Below are positions 15,526 through 24,505 of a stretch of 64,000 bases of DNA, piece by piece. Source of the DNA: Roseomonas aeriglobus (GTDB lineage Bacteria; Pseudomonadota; Alphaproteobacteria; Sphingomonadales; Sphingomonadaceae); assembly GCA_016937575.1 (NCBI GenBank), contig JAFHKN010000002.1, positions 2,666,001 through 2,730,000 of the forward strand, read 5' to 3'. Within the stretch, counting starts at the first letter, position 1; each line of letters starts with the position of its first letter. Below the pieces are notes generated by a model. That model saw nothing but the letters and a program-made list of their open reading frames with translations. It made no database searches and had not been told where the DNA came from. The translations under genes and the position numbers were made by a program.

Positions 15526-17855
15526 CTACCGCCGCTTGCCCTGGTGCCGGATGTTGGCAGGTCGTCCGCGCCGCTTCAAGACGCGCGGCGGTTTGCCGCG
15601 ACGGTCCTCGCGCTGGCTGCTCGCCGAGCCCTTGCCATCCGGCAGTTCGAAGCGCAGCGCGCCGTTGGCGGGGTTGGCCTCCGCCAGCCGCAGCTCCAGC
15701 CGCTGGCCGATCGCGAATTCGGTCCCCGAATGCTCGCCGACCAGCCGCTGCCCGGCCTCGTCATAACGGAAATATTCGGTGCCGAGATCACGCGCCGGGA
15801 CGAGGCCGTCGCCGCCGATCCCCTCGACGGTCGCGAAGAAGCCGAAGCTCTGCACGCCGGTGATGCGCACCGGCATGATCTCGCCGACATGCTCGCTGAG
15901 ATAGGCCGCGACATAACGGTCGATCGTCTCGCGCTCGGCCTCCATCGCGCGGCGTTCGAGCTGGCTGATACCTTCGCCGATCCGCTCGAAATTGGCCGAC
16001 TCTTCGGGTGTCAGACCACCCTCGCCCAGCGCGTAGCCGGTGACCAGCGCGCGATGGACCATCACGTCCGAATAACGCCGGATCGGCGAGGTGAAGTGCG
16101 CATAGCTACCGAGTGCCAGACCGAAGTGCCCGGCGTTCTGCGGGCCGTAATAGGCCTGGGTCTGGGTCCGCAGCACCTGCTCCATCGCCTGCGGGCGGAA
16201 ATCGCTGTCGCCGATCTTTTCGAGCAGGCGGTTGAAGGTCGCCGGGCGGATGACCTGGCCGAGCGCGAAGTCTACGCCCAAGGTCTTCAGATACTCCTTC
16301 AGCGCGACCAGCTTCTCGCGCGCGGGCGGTTCGTGGACGCGGTACATGACGGGAAGCTTCTTCGCCTCCAGCGCCTTTGCCGCGGCGACGTTGGCGGCGA
16401 TCATATAATCCTCGATCAGCTTGTGCGCATCCAACCGTTCGCGCGGGGCGACCGAGAGGATGCGACCCTGTTCGTCGATCACCACGCGACGTTCGGGCAG
16501 GTCGAGATCGAGCGGTTCGCGCTCGGCGCGCGCGGCGTTGAGGGCGTGCCAGCAGGCCCAGAGGGGTTGGAGGATGCTCAAAAGATCCTCCCCAGCATGG
16601 GGAGGGGGACCAGCCGCAGGCTGGTGGAGGGGGGCTCCCGCGGTCGAGTCAGCTTGCGGCGCCCCCCCTCCACCACCGGCTTCGCCGGCGGTCCCCCCCC
16701 CATGCTGGGGAGGATACCGTCGATGATGGCTTGCGCATCCTCATAGGCGATGTTCGCGCGCAGCCGCACGACCGCGCGGCTGAACCGCCAGCCCTCGATC
16801 TTCCCCTTCGCCGAAATCTTCAGGTGGCACGCCATCGCCGCGCGGTCGACGCCCTGTTTGAGCGAGCAGACGTCCGCCGACAGCACTTCGGGCAGCATCG
16901 GCACGACGCGGTCGGGGAAATAGACCGAATTGCCCCGTTTCCGCGCTTCCTTGTCGAGCAGCGAACCCGGCCGCACGTAGAAGCTGACGTCTGCGATCGC
17001 GACGATCGCATCCCAACCGCCGTCGTCGCGCGGGCTGGCCCAGACCGCATCGTCGTGATCGCGCGCGTCGACCGGATCGATCGCGACGATCGGCAGATGG
17101 CGCAGGTCTTCACGATCGTCGCCCAAGGGGAGCGCCGCCACGCGCTTCGCTTCGTCGAGCAATTCGTCCGAGAAGACATGCGGAATGCCGTGTTTTGCAA
17201 TCGCGATCATCGAGAAGCTGCGCGGCGCGAACGCCTCGCCCAGCCGCTCCACGACGCGCGCCGATATGCGCGGGGGGCGGCCGGCGCGTTCGGCGACGAC
17301 CAGCTCGCCCGCCTCCGCTCCGCCGGCCTCGGATACCAGCCAGTCGCGGCGGTCCTTCTTGTCGAGGCCCATCAGGAACAGCTTGCCGCCCTCTTCGCGC
17401 AACACGCCCATGATCGTCTCGGCGGTGCTGGCGGGTAGCAGCTTCATCGGATGCGCGATCCAGCCGCTCCCCGCTTCCTCGGTCCGCGCCAGGATGCGTG
17501 CGCCGATGCCGAGTGCGCCGCGCTTGCGTTCGCGGACCCTGAGCCGCGGTTCGGGCACGCCTTCGGCTTCCCAGCGCTCCGGCTGCGCCCAGACGTTGCC
17601 GCCGTCATCGACGTCGACCACGCGCAGCACGGTCACCTTGGGCAGGCCGCCCATCTTGTGAAAGGCGCGACCGGGGGCGGAGTCGATCAGTCCTTCGTCG
17701 GCCATGTCCTTGAGCAACGCCTTCAAGGCGATCTTGTCCTGTCCATGCAGACCGAAGGCGCGCGCGATCTCGCGCTTGCCCGCCGGCGCATCGCTGTCGG
17801 CGATGAAATCGAGGATCTGCTGGCGGCTGGGGAGGCCGGGAATACGTTTCACCAT
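15526..17855 (-). pseudogene. rnr: Ribonuclease R, reading frame interrupted by a palindromic repeat
   Basis: Two overlapping frames encode one RNase R. The first (17855 to 16578, 425 aa) carries the winged-helix and cold-shock domains and the start of the RNB domain with catalytic aspartates in DPVDARDHDDAVWA; 380 residues are native, then 45 come from the repeat before TGA. The second (16581 to 15526, from TTG, 351 aa) resumes with LQPLWACW and carries FTSPIRRYSDVMVHRAL and the S1 domain. The TGA overlaps the TTG. Adding one base to the nine-G run inside the repeat (16693-16701) would open one 776-residue frame without stops. Sequencing error, phase variation, a recoded or split protein, or true inactivation all remain possible. 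The enzyme degrades structured RNA 3' to 5'. Confidence 0.85.
16584..16715. repeat. Palindromic element, family B, copy 2, inside rnr
   Basis: About 132 bp with inverted ends GATCCTCCCCAGCATGGGG and CCCCATGCTGGGGAGGAT, and inner arms CCAGCCGCAGGCTGG and CACCGGCTTCGCCGGCG. It splits the RNB domain of RNase R and contains runs of nine and seven C on the plus strand (16693-16701, 16662-16668). Confidence 0.88.
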
Positions 17856-17914
17856 GAGCGGGAGATAGGGACTCTGGCGCCCCGCGTCACTTCCCCCTAC
17901 GAACGTGCGGGCAC

Positions 17915-19369
17915 ATGGCTCATGACCTCCTCATCGTCGGCGGCGGGATCAACGGTAGCGCGATCGCCCGCGAGGCTGCGCTGCTGGGACTGTCGGTGCT
18001 GCTGGTCGAGCGCGACGATCTTGCGCAACATACCTCGTCGGCATCGTCGAAGCTGATCCACGGCGGCCTGCGCTACCTTGAATATCGCGAATTCGGCTTA
18101 GTGCGCGAGGCGTTGCAGGAGCGCGAGCGGCTGATCCGCGCCGCGCCGCACCTGATCCATCCGATGGCGTTCGTCCTGCCGCACGAAAATGCGGTGCGGC
18201 CGTGGTGGCTCGTCCGCGCCGGGCTGTACCTGTACGACGCGCTCGCGCTGGGCACGACATTGCCCCGCTCGCGGCGACTGCGCGCGCGCGACGGGGCGTA
18301 CCGCGCACCGCTGGCCTGGGCGGCGAAGGGATTCGTCTATCATGACGCCTTCGTCGACGACGCCCGCCTGACGCTCGCCAATGCGATCGACGCGCACGAC
18401 GCCGGCGCGGAGATCGCCACGCGCACCGCCTTGCTCGCGGCCCGTCGTAAGGACGATCATTGGCGCGCGACCTTGTCCGACGGGCGGATCATCACGGCGC
18501 GCGCGATCGTGAACGCCGGGGGCCCCTGGGTCGGCGACCTGTTCGCGAAGGTCGGCGTGACCACCACCGCGCATGTCCGGCTGGTCAAGGGCAGCCATAT
18601 CGTCGTGCCGAAGCTCTATGACGGCGACCACGCCTACATCCTGCAACAGGCGGACGGTCGCATCGTCTTCGCGATCCCCTGGCTGCGCGACTATATCGCG
18701 ATCGGCACGACCGACATTCCGGTCGACCGGCCCGAGGACGCTCGGATCGACGCGGCCGAAATCCGCTACCTGTGCGAAGCGGCGAACCATTATTTCGGGC
18801 GGCAGACGGCGCCTTCGGACGTCGTCGACAGCTGGTCCGGCGTCCGCCCGCTGTTCGACGACGGCGCACGCGATGCGAAGGCCGTGACGCGCGACTATGT
18901 CCTCGAACTCGACGACAGCGGCCCCGCGCTGCTCAGCGTGTTCGGCGGAAAGATCACGACCGCACGTCATCTGGCTGAGGACGCGCTGGCGAAAATCGCG
19001 CCCGTGATTGGCATCGAGGCGCGCCATGTGACCCGCGATCGGCCCTTCCCCGGTGGCGACACGGGTGATTTCGACACCTTCCTCGCCGCGGTCCGCGCGC
19101 GCTTTCCCTTCCTCGGTGACCAGCGCTCCGCGCGGATGGCGCACGCCTATGGCACGCGGTTGTGGGAAATGCTCGACGGGGTGCGCGCCATTGCCGACAT
19201 GGGGCCCGAATTCGGCGCCGGGCTGACCGCGGTCGAGCTCGGCTGGATGCGGACGCGCGAATGGGCGCGCACCGCCGCCGACGTGCTCGATCGCCGCAGC
19301 AAACTTCGCCTGACCGCCGACCCCGAAACGGTCGCCGCGATCGAGGCCTATTTCCGGGAGACGATATGA
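17915..19369 (+). CDS. glpD: Aerobic glycerol-3-phosphate dehydrogenase
   Basis: 484 aa flavoprotein of the FAD-dependent GlpD/GlpA family. The FAD dinucleotide-binding site is LLIVGGGINGSAIAREA at the N-terminus, followed by the family signature SSASSKLIHGGLRYLEYREF and the C-terminal FGGKITTARHLAEDAL. It oxidises sn-glycerol-3-phosphate to dihydroxyacetone phosphate on the inner membrane and feeds electrons to ubiquinone. It is divergent from rnr, 59 bp apart, and its stop overlaps the HIT gene start. The glycerol facilitator and kinase genes are absent nearby, so phospholipid-derived glycerol phosphate may be its main source; that is inference. Confidence 0.94.
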   Translation: MAHDLLIVGGGINGSAIAREAALLGLSVLLVERDDLAQHTSSASSKLIHGGLRYLEYREFGLVREALQERERLIRAAPHLIHPMAFVLPHENAVRPWWLVRAGLYLYDALALGTTLPRSRRLRARDGAYRAPLAWAAKGFVYHDAFVDDARLTLANAIDAHDAGAEIATRTALLAARRKDDHWRATLSDGRIITARAIVNAGGPWVGDLFAKVGVTTTAHVRLVKGSHIVVPKLYDGDHAYILQQADGRIVFAIPWLRDYIAIGTTDIPVDRPEDARIDAAEIRYLCEAANHYFGRQTAPSDVVDSWSGVRPLFDDGARDAKAVTRDYVLELDDSGPALLSVFGGKITTARHLAEDALAKIAPVIGIEARHVTRDRPFPGGDTGDFDTFLAAVRARFPFLGDQRSARMAHAYGTRLWEMLDGVRAIADMGPEFGAGLTAVELGWMRTREWARTAADVLDRRSKLRLTADPETVAAIEAYFRETI

Positions 19370-19749
19370 TGCCGATCGACGCCACCTCGCCCTACGACGA
19401 GCAGAATATCTTTGCGAAGATCCTGCGCGGCGAAATCCCCTCGACGCGTGTCTACGAGGACGAATGGGCGATCGCCTTTCATGACATCGCGCCGGTCGCG
19501 CCGCACCACATCCTGGTCGTTCCGCGCGGGGCCTATGTTTCGTGGGACGATTTCAGTGCGCGCGGATCGGATGCGGAAATCGCCGGCTTCGTCCGCGCAG
19601 TGGGGGTCGTCGCGCGCGAGGCCGGGATGGTCGCGGACGGCTACCGCCTGCTCGCCAACATCGGACGCGATGCCGGGCAGGAAGTGCCACACCTCCACGT
19701 CCATATCCTCGCCGGCCGCCCGCTGGGGCCGATGCTCGCGCGGGGATGA
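19366..19749 (+). CDS. HIT family nucleotide-binding hydrolase
   Basis: 127 aa from ATG 19366, overlapping the glpD stop by 4 bp. The histidine triad motif HLHVHILAGRPLGPM is complete, and the N-terminal YDEQNIFAKILRGEIPSTRVYED is typical of the HINT branch. Family members hydrolyse nucleoside phosphoramidates or similar AMP-linked compounds in the cytoplasm. The next gene (DUF5946 protein) overlaps its stop, so glpD, HIT and DUF5946 form a translationally coupled operon. The physiological substrate cannot be read from the sequence. Confidence 0.93.
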   Translation: MMPIDATSPYDEQNIFAKILRGEIPSTRVYEDEWAIAFHDIAPVAPHHILVVPRGAYVSWDDFSARGSDAEIAGFVRAVGVVAREAGMVADGYRLLANIGRDAGQEVPHLHVHILAGRPLGPMLARG

Positions 19750-20246
19750 CCGACGCCCTCGTCACCTGCCCAGGCTGCGGATCGCGCCTGCCGGCGGTGG
19801 ATGGCCCGGTGCACGATTACATGACGTCGTCGCCGGCCTGTTGGGCTGCCTTCAACGCAGTTCTGGCGCGGGAGTATGAGACGCCGGCGCTGATGCCCGT
19901 CCACTGGCTGTCGGTCGACACCTGGGCGGTCCAGCATCCGGGCGACGGATCGCGCCGGGCGATCCAGTCGGTCGGGCTGCATCTCGCACGGCTGATGCGG
20001 ATCCTGGAGGACGGCCTCGACGGCGCTGGCGCAAACGCGGCGATGCAGGACTTCGCCGGGCGCCGGACGACCCTGCCCGAACTGCCGCCGCGGGCCGGCT
20101 ATGCGATGACCGTTGCCGACGTGCCCGATACCACCGACCGGCACGTCCACCGCGCGGCGATCACGCGCTGGGCGCAGTCGACCTGGGAGGCCTGGCGTGA
20201 CCAGCATGCCACCATCCGCGCCTGGGCAGATAACATGGTGCGATAG
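19746..20246 (+). CDS. DUF5946 family protein
   Basis: 166 aa from ATG 19746, overlapping the HIT stop (ATGA). It begins with a zinc-ribbon-like CPGCGSRLP and then conserved HDYMTSSPACWAAFNAVLAREYE and HWLSVDTWAVQHPG blocks that I associate with DUF5946. A single upstream CxxC plus later Cys and His residues could bind a metal. No signal peptide or membrane helix. Function is unknown; coupling with the HIT protein is the only context clue. The C-terminal helix contains WAQSTWEAWRDQHATIRAW. Confidence 0.82.
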   Translation: MTDALVTCPGCGSRLPAVDGPVHDYMTSSPACWAAFNAVLAREYETPALMPVHWLSVDTWAVQHPGDGSRRAIQSVGLHLARLMRILEDGLDGAGANAAMQDFAGRRTTLPELPPRAGYAMTVADVPDTTDRHVHRAAITRWAQSTWEAWRDQHATIRAWADNMVR

Positions 20247-20330
20247 GGGATTGCGCAGGGGCGATTTGGGGCTAGGCTCCCCGGTCATCAGAGCGATAGC
20301 CGCTGATATTTCGGCTTAGAGGGGATTTCG

Positions 20331-21899
20331 ATGGCAACCATGCCACCTAAACGGGGCGTGATCGAACGGATGTTCGCACGCAAGTCGATCGCGCAGGTCC
20401 AGCGCGAGACGGAAACCAGTGAACTGAAGCGCACGCTCGGCAAGTGGAACCTGCTGCTGCTGGGCGTCGGGTGCATCATCGGCGCGGGCATCTTCGTGCG
20501 TACCGGTTCGGCCGCGGCGCTGCATGCCGGCCCCGCCGTGCTGCTGAGCTTCGTCGTCGCGGGCATCGTCTGCGCGTTCGCCGGTCTCTGCTATGCGGAA
20601 CTGTCGTCGACCCTGCCGGTGTCGGGATCGGCCTACACCTATGGCTACACCACGCTGGGTGAATTCGTCGCGTGGACGATGGGCGTGCTGCTGCTGCTCG
20701 AATATGGCCTCGCGGCATCGGTCGTCGCGGTCGGCTGGGGCGGCTATGTCGTCAGCCTGCTGGCCGACTTCGGCATCCGCATCCCGGCGCAGTTAACCGG
20801 CCCCGCGGGCTATACGCTGATGCGCGACGGCGCGCCGGTCCTGGTGAACGGGCAGACCGTCACGACCATCTTCAACCTGCCGGCATTCCTGATCTGCATC
20901 GCGCTCGCCACGCTGCTGGTGCGCGGCGTGTCGGAATCGGCGAAGGTCAACAACATCATCGTCGGCGTGAAGGTCAGCGTGCTGGTCGCGTTCATCGTCG
21001 TCGGCGGGCTGATCGTGCTGTCGAACTTCAGCGAACTCGTCGCGACCAACTGGACGCCGTTCGTGCCCGAGAATCAGGGTGACGGCAAATTCGGCGTCGA
21101 CGGCATCATGCGGGCGGCGTCGATCGTGTTCTTCGCCTACATCGGCTTCGAAGCGGTCTCGACCGCTGGCCAGGAAGCCAAGGACCCCAAGCGTGACATG
21201 CCGTTCGGCATCATCGGGTCGCTGGTCGTCTGCACCGTCATCTACATGCTGGTCGCGGCCATCATGACGCTGCTGGTGCCCTACGCCTCGCTGAACGTGC
21301 CGGATCCGGTCGCGGTCGTCGTCGATGCGTTCGGCCCGACGTGGAGCTGGCTGGCCAAGATCATCAAGATCGGTGCGATCATCGGCCTGACCTCGGTCGT
21401 GCTGGTGCTGATGTACGGCCAGACCCGCATCTTCTACACGATGGCGCGCGACGGCCTGTTGCCGGGCGTGTTCGCGAAGGTGCACCCGAAGTTCAAGACG
21501 CCGTACGTCAACACGATGCTGGTCGGTGTGATCACCGCGATCGCGGCGGGCTTCTTCGATATCAACGTGCTGGGCGACATGACCTCGGTCGGTACGCTGG
21601 CCGCGTTCGCGATCGTCTGCCTGTCGGTGATCTATCTGCGCCGCACCGCGCCGGACCTGCCGCGCGGCTTCTCGGTCCCGCTGTATCCGGTGGTGCCGAT
21701 CCTGGGCATCGCGAGCTGCGTCTATCTGATCAACTCGGTGCCATGGGACGTGCTGAAGTTCTTCCTGTGGTATCTGCTGGGCGGCGTGGTGCTGTATTTC
21801 GTCTATGGCATGCACAATTCGAACCTGCAGAAGGGCCAGCCGCAGGACGACAAGCCCGACATGGGCGAATATGTCGCTCCGGTCGGCGAGCAGCCGTAA
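20331..21899 (+). CDS. APC superfamily amino acid permease (cationic amino acid transporter type)
   Basis: 522 aa inner-membrane transporter with about 12-13 hydrophobic helices. The substrate-binding signature GCIIGAGIFVRTG is in helix 1, followed by CYAELSSTLPVSGSAYTYGY and FFAYIGFEAVSTAGQEAKDP, the usual APC blocks of the YhdG/CAT branch. It imports amino acids coupled to protons or by exchange; the substrate is not set by these motifs. It stands alone, 84 bp after the DUF5946 gene, and ends at a strong terminator at 21929. The ribosome site AGAGGGGAT precedes the ATG. Confidence 0.92.
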   Translation: MATMPPKRGVIERMFARKSIAQVQRETETSELKRTLGKWNLLLLGVGCIIGAGIFVRTGSAAALHAGPAVLLSFVVAGIVCAFAGLCYAELSSTLPVSGSAYTYGYTTLGEFVAWTMGVLLLLEYGLAASVVAVGWGGYVVSLLADFGIRIPAQLTGPAGYTLMRDGAPVLVNGQTVTTIFNLPAFLICIALATLLVRGVSESAKVNNIIVGVKVSVLVAFIVVGGLIVLSNFSELVATNWTPFVPENQGDGKFGVDGIMRAASIVFFAYIGFEAVSTAGQEAKDPKRDMPFGIIGSLVVCTVIYMLVAAIMTLLVPYASLNVPDPVAVVVDAFGPTWSWLAKIIKIGAIIGLTSVVLVLMYGQTRIFYTMARDGLLPGVFAKVHPKFKTPYVNTMLVGVITAIAAGFFDINVLGDMTSVGTLAAFAIVCLSVIYLRRTAPDLPRGFSVPLYPVVPILGIASCVYLINSVPWDVLKFFLWYLLGGVVLYFVYGMHNSNLQKGQPQDDKPDMGEYVAPVGEQP

Positions 21900-21928
21900 C
21901 GTCGGGCTGCCCGAACGGGCATGAAAAC

Positions 21929-21967
21929 GGGGCCGGGGAGAGCGATCTCCCCGGCCCCCTTTGTTTT
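21929..21967 (+). terminator. Rho-independent terminator of the APC permease
   Basis: GGGGCCGGGGAG pairs with CTCCCCGGCCCC around AGCGAT, followed by CTTTGTTTT. It lies 29 bp after the permease stop. Confidence 0.9.
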
Positions 21968-22060
21968 GGGCGTGCTGGCCAGGGCTCGATCATCGGCCTC
22001 GTAACGGCGGACGATGCCCCCAACCAGCGCATCGGCGTCGAAATCGCATCGGCGTCGGGA

Positions 22061-22095
22061 CAAAGAAAAGGGCCGGGAGGATCGCCCCCGGCCCC
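22061..22095 (-). terminator. Rho-independent terminator of the adenosine kinase gene
   Basis: On the minus strand GGGCCGGGGG-like stem pairs with the CCTCCCGGCCC arm and is followed by CTTTTCTTTG. It lies beyond the minus-strand adenosine kinase stop; a degenerate family A repeat lies between. Confidence 0.7.
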
Positions 22096-22108
22096 GTTGC
22101 TCTCGGCC

Positions 22109-22199
22109 GTCTCCCCGCGCGGGCGGGGATCGATAGTCGCTGGCGTCGGTAACACTCACGAACGCCAGCTAGAATGGCTTCCCGTCTGCGCGAACGACG
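22109..22199. repeat. Palindromic element, family A, copy 3 (degenerate)
   Basis: Recognisable by GTCTCCCCGCGCGGGCGGGG at the left, ATAGTCGCTGGCGTCG and CACTCACGAACG inside, and CTTCCCGTCTGCGCGAACGAC at the right. Both ends have diverged from the consensus GTCATCCCCGCG. Confidence 0.7.
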
Positions 22200-22225
22200 A
22201 GCGAACAGGCTAAGCGCGGATGCAC

Positions 22226-23227
22226 TCAATACTGCATCTTCTCGGCAAGCAGCGCCTTCAGGTCGACTTCGGGGCGCGCGCCATAGTGGCTGATGATCTC
22301 GGCCGCGCAGATCGCGCCCTGGACCAGCGCACCGTCGAGCGCGACGCCCTTCGCCAGACCGTGGAGCACGCCCGCGGCGAACAGATCGCCCGCCCCCGTC
22401 GTGTCGACGACGCCAGCGGTCGGCTGAGCGGCGACTTCGTAGCGGCGGCCCTTGTACATCGCCAGCGCGCCGCGTTCCCCGCGGGTCACCACGACCACGC
22501 CCACTTCCGGCGTCGTCTTTTCCAGCGCGACCTCCAGATCGTCGGTCTTCCACAGCGCCTTCAGTTCGTTTTCGTTGGCGAACAGGATGTCGATCGTTCC
22601 ATCCTCGACCATCCGGCGGAAATCATCACCGTGCCGGTCGATGCAGAACACGTCGCTGAGCGTGAAGGCGACCCAGCGGTCGGCTTCGCGCGCGATGCGG
22701 ATGGCCTCGACCATCGCGGCGCGCGGCTCTTCGGGATCCCACAGATAGCCTTCGAGATACAGGATCTTGCCGCTGCGGATCATGTCGGCGTCGAGCGCGG
22801 TCGACGGCAGATATTGCGACGCCCCCAGGAAGGTGTTCATCGTGCGCTGGCCGTCCGGCGTCACGAAGATCATGCAGCGCGCGGTCGACGGGTCGCCGTC
22901 GCGCGCGGCGGTGGTGAAGTCGACGCCCGCCGCCTTGATGTCGTGCGCGAAGACCTGGCCCAGCTGGTCGTCGGCGACCTGGCCGATGAAGCCCGCGGTG
23001 CCGCCCAGGGCCGCGACGCCCGCGACGGTGTTCGCCGCCGATCCGCCGCTGATTTCCCGGCCCGGGCCCATCTTGGCATAGAGCGCATCGGCGTCCTCGG
23101 CCGAGAAGATGAGCTGCATCGAGCCCTTGGTCATGCCGGCGTCGGTGATGAACTGATCCTCGGCCTGGGCGAGGATGTCGACGATCGCATTGCCGATGGC
23201 GACGACGTCATAGGTTGGGGCAGTCAC
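22226..23227 (-). CDS. Adenosine kinase (PfkB family)
   Basis: 333 aa from GTG 23227, with AGGAGAAG a few bases upstream. It is a PfkB/ribokinase-fold kinase with GGSAANTVAGVAALGG near the N-terminus, the NENE motif in ILFANENELKALW and the catalytic/anion-hole DTTGAGDLFAAGVLHGL near the C-terminus. The length and the N-terminal YDVVAIGNAIVDI match bacterial adenosine kinases common in alphaproteobacteria. It phosphorylates adenosine to AMP with ATP in purine salvage. A ribokinase or other nucleoside kinase role is possible. It stands alone and ends before a repeat and a terminator. Confidence 0.9.
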   Translation of the reverse strand: MTAPTYDVVAIGNAIVDILAQAEDQFITDAGMTKGSMQLIFSAEDADALYAKMGPGREISGGSAANTVAGVAALGGTAGFIGQVADDQLGQVFAHDIKAAGVDFTTAARDGDPSTARCMIFVTPDGQRTMNTFLGASQYLPSTALDADMIRSGKILYLEGYLWDPEEPRAAMVEAIRIAREADRWVAFTLSDVFCIDRHGDDFRRMVEDGTIDILFANENELKALWKTDDLEVALEKTTPEVGVVVVTRGERGALAMYKGRRYEVAAQPTAGVVDTTGAGDLFAAGVLHGLAKGVALDGALVQGAICAAEIISHYGARPEVDLKALLAEKMQY

Positions 23228-23324
23228 GCAACTTCTCCTGAAACAGATGCCGCGCCGTAAAGGTCGCGCGCGCGCAAGGCAATCGCGGCTTCGTTTCGGT
23301 GCAGTGGCGCGTTAGGAGGGCCGG

Positions 23325-24005
23325 GTGATCGCAGCGTTGTTCCTTTCCGTCGGCCAATTGGGCGACCGGCGCATCCTGGCCGTGCTCGCCAAGTCGCTGG
23401 CGCTGACCCTCATGCTACTGGCGACCGCCGGGGTCGGCCTGTGGTTCGGCGTCCGGGCGCTCGCGCGGTGGGCAGGGATCAGCGCGGTCGGTGGCGACCT
23501 GGCCGGGGCGGCGGCGGTGCTGGGCGGCGTGGCGCTCGGCTGGCTGATCTTTCGCGCGCTCGCCGTCGCGATCGTCGGGCTGTTCGCCGACGATGTCGTC
23601 GCAGCGGTCGAGGCGAAACATTACCCAGCGGCACTCGCGACGGCGCGACCCGTGCCCGTCGCGCGCGGGCTGGCGATGGGTGCGGGATCGGCGGGCCGTG
23701 CGGTGCTGTGGAACACCGTCGCGATTCCGCTGTACGTCGTCCTGCTGACGACCGGGGTCGGCCCCGCGATCGGGTTCTTCGCCGTCAACGCGCTGCTGCT
23801 CGGGCGTGACCTGGGCGATATGGTCGCCGCGCGGCACCGCCCGGCATCCGCCCTGCCTGCGTTTCGCCACGCCACCCGTGGTCCCCGGCTGGTGCTCGGG
23901 GCCATCGGCACGGCCTTGCTGCTCGTGCCCATCGTCAACCTGGTCGCCCCCGTGCTCGGCGCGGCGATGGCGACGCATGTCTTTCATCGGAGATTGTCGA
24001 AGTGA
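23325..24005 (+). CDS. EI24 domain (CysZ-like) membrane protein
   Basis: 226 aa from GTG 23325. About four to six hydrophobic segments (LAVLAKSLALTLMLLATAGVG first, ATRGPRLVLGAIGTALLLVP late) and the FFAVNALLLGRDLGDMVAARH block with an Arg-rich loop fit the EI24/CysZ family. CysZ members have been linked to sulfate uptake, but this branch is uncharacterised. Its stop overlaps the start of a small lipoprotein gene (GTGA), so the pair is co-translated. It probably acts in the inner membrane; the transported solute, if any, is unknown. Confidence 0.82.
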   Translation: MIAALFLSVGQLGDRRILAVLAKSLALTLMLLATAGVGLWFGVRALARWAGISAVGGDLAGAAAVLGGVALGWLIFRALAVAIVGLFADDVVAAVEAKHYPAALATARPVPVARGLAMGAGSAGRAVLWNTVAIPLYVVLLTTGVGPAIGFFAVNALLLGRDLGDMVAARHRPASALPAFRHATRGPRLVLGAIGTALLLVPIVNLVAPVLGAAMATHVFHRRLSK

Positions 24006-24379
24006 AGCGCTTGATGACCGCCGCCCCTGCCCTTCTGCTTGCCGCGTGCAGCGCCGGCACCACGGCCCCGCGCCCCGCCGCACGCATCCCCCTGCCCCAG
24101 CCGCGTCCGATCAGTACGCTTGGCCTGGAGCGTGTGATGGGCCAGACCGCACGCGCGCTGACCCAGAGCTTCGGCGCGGCGGACGCCGACGTCACCGAGG
24201 GGATGGGCCGCAAACTGCAATTCGGCAGCCGCATCTGCGTGCTGGATGCGTATCTCTATCCCAAGGACGGCAAGGGCGAGCCGGTGGTGACCTATGTCGA
24301 TGCGCGCCAGCCCGATGGGAGTACGATCGACCGGGCGAGCTGTGTGGCGGCATTGGCGAGGCGCGACGGGGGCAAGTAA
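24002..24379 (+). CDS. Small putative lipoprotein
   Basis: 125 aa from GTG 24002, overlapping the EI24-type gene by 4 bp. The signal peptide MKRLMTAAPALLLAACS ends in a lipobox LLAAC, so the mature protein is probably lipid-anchored in the envelope. The rest is soluble, with a proline-rich linker (RIPLPQPRP) and a compact domain containing two cysteines (RICVLDAYLY and DRASCVAAL) that could pair. I do not recognise a named family. The overlap suggests it works with the EI24 membrane protein. Confidence 0.82.
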   Translation: MKRLMTAAPALLLAACSAGTTAPRPAARIPLPQPRPISTLGLERVMGQTARALTQSFGAADADVTEGMGRKLQFGSRICVLDAYLYPKDGKGEPVVTYVDARQPDGSTIDRASCVAALARRDGGK

Positions 24380-24401
24380 CCCGCCGAACGCGCCCCAAAT
24401 T

Positions 24402-24498
24402 CCGTTCGTGCTGCTTCTGTCGAAGCACCGTTCGGCGACACGCTCGTAAAGCGCTCGCGGCACGAAGTACGGTGCTCCGACAAGCTCAGCACGAACGG
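24402..24498. repeat. Palindromic element, family E
   Basis: Inverted ends CCGTTCGTGCT and AGCACGAACGG enclose further arms (GAAGCACCGT and ACGGTGCT). It fills the gap between convergent genes, ahead of the queG stop. The AGCACGAACGG end is common in sphingomonad intergenic repeats, from memory. Confidence 0.8.
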
Positions 24499-24505
24499 TT
24501 ATGGG

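Larger units (their letters stand above)
21900..22225. other. Gene-free stretch with two terminators and a degenerate repeat
   Basis: This 326-bp gap between convergent genes holds the two terminators listed here and a decayed family A palindrome. No convincing coding frame is seen. Confidence 0.7.

Noticed and set aside
16579..16581. Programmed -1 frameshift at ATCTTTTGA in rnr as the certain explanation
   Set aside because: The slip would mismatch the first base of the Phe tRNA codon and there is no clear slippery heptamer; a homopolymer change explains the frame more simply.
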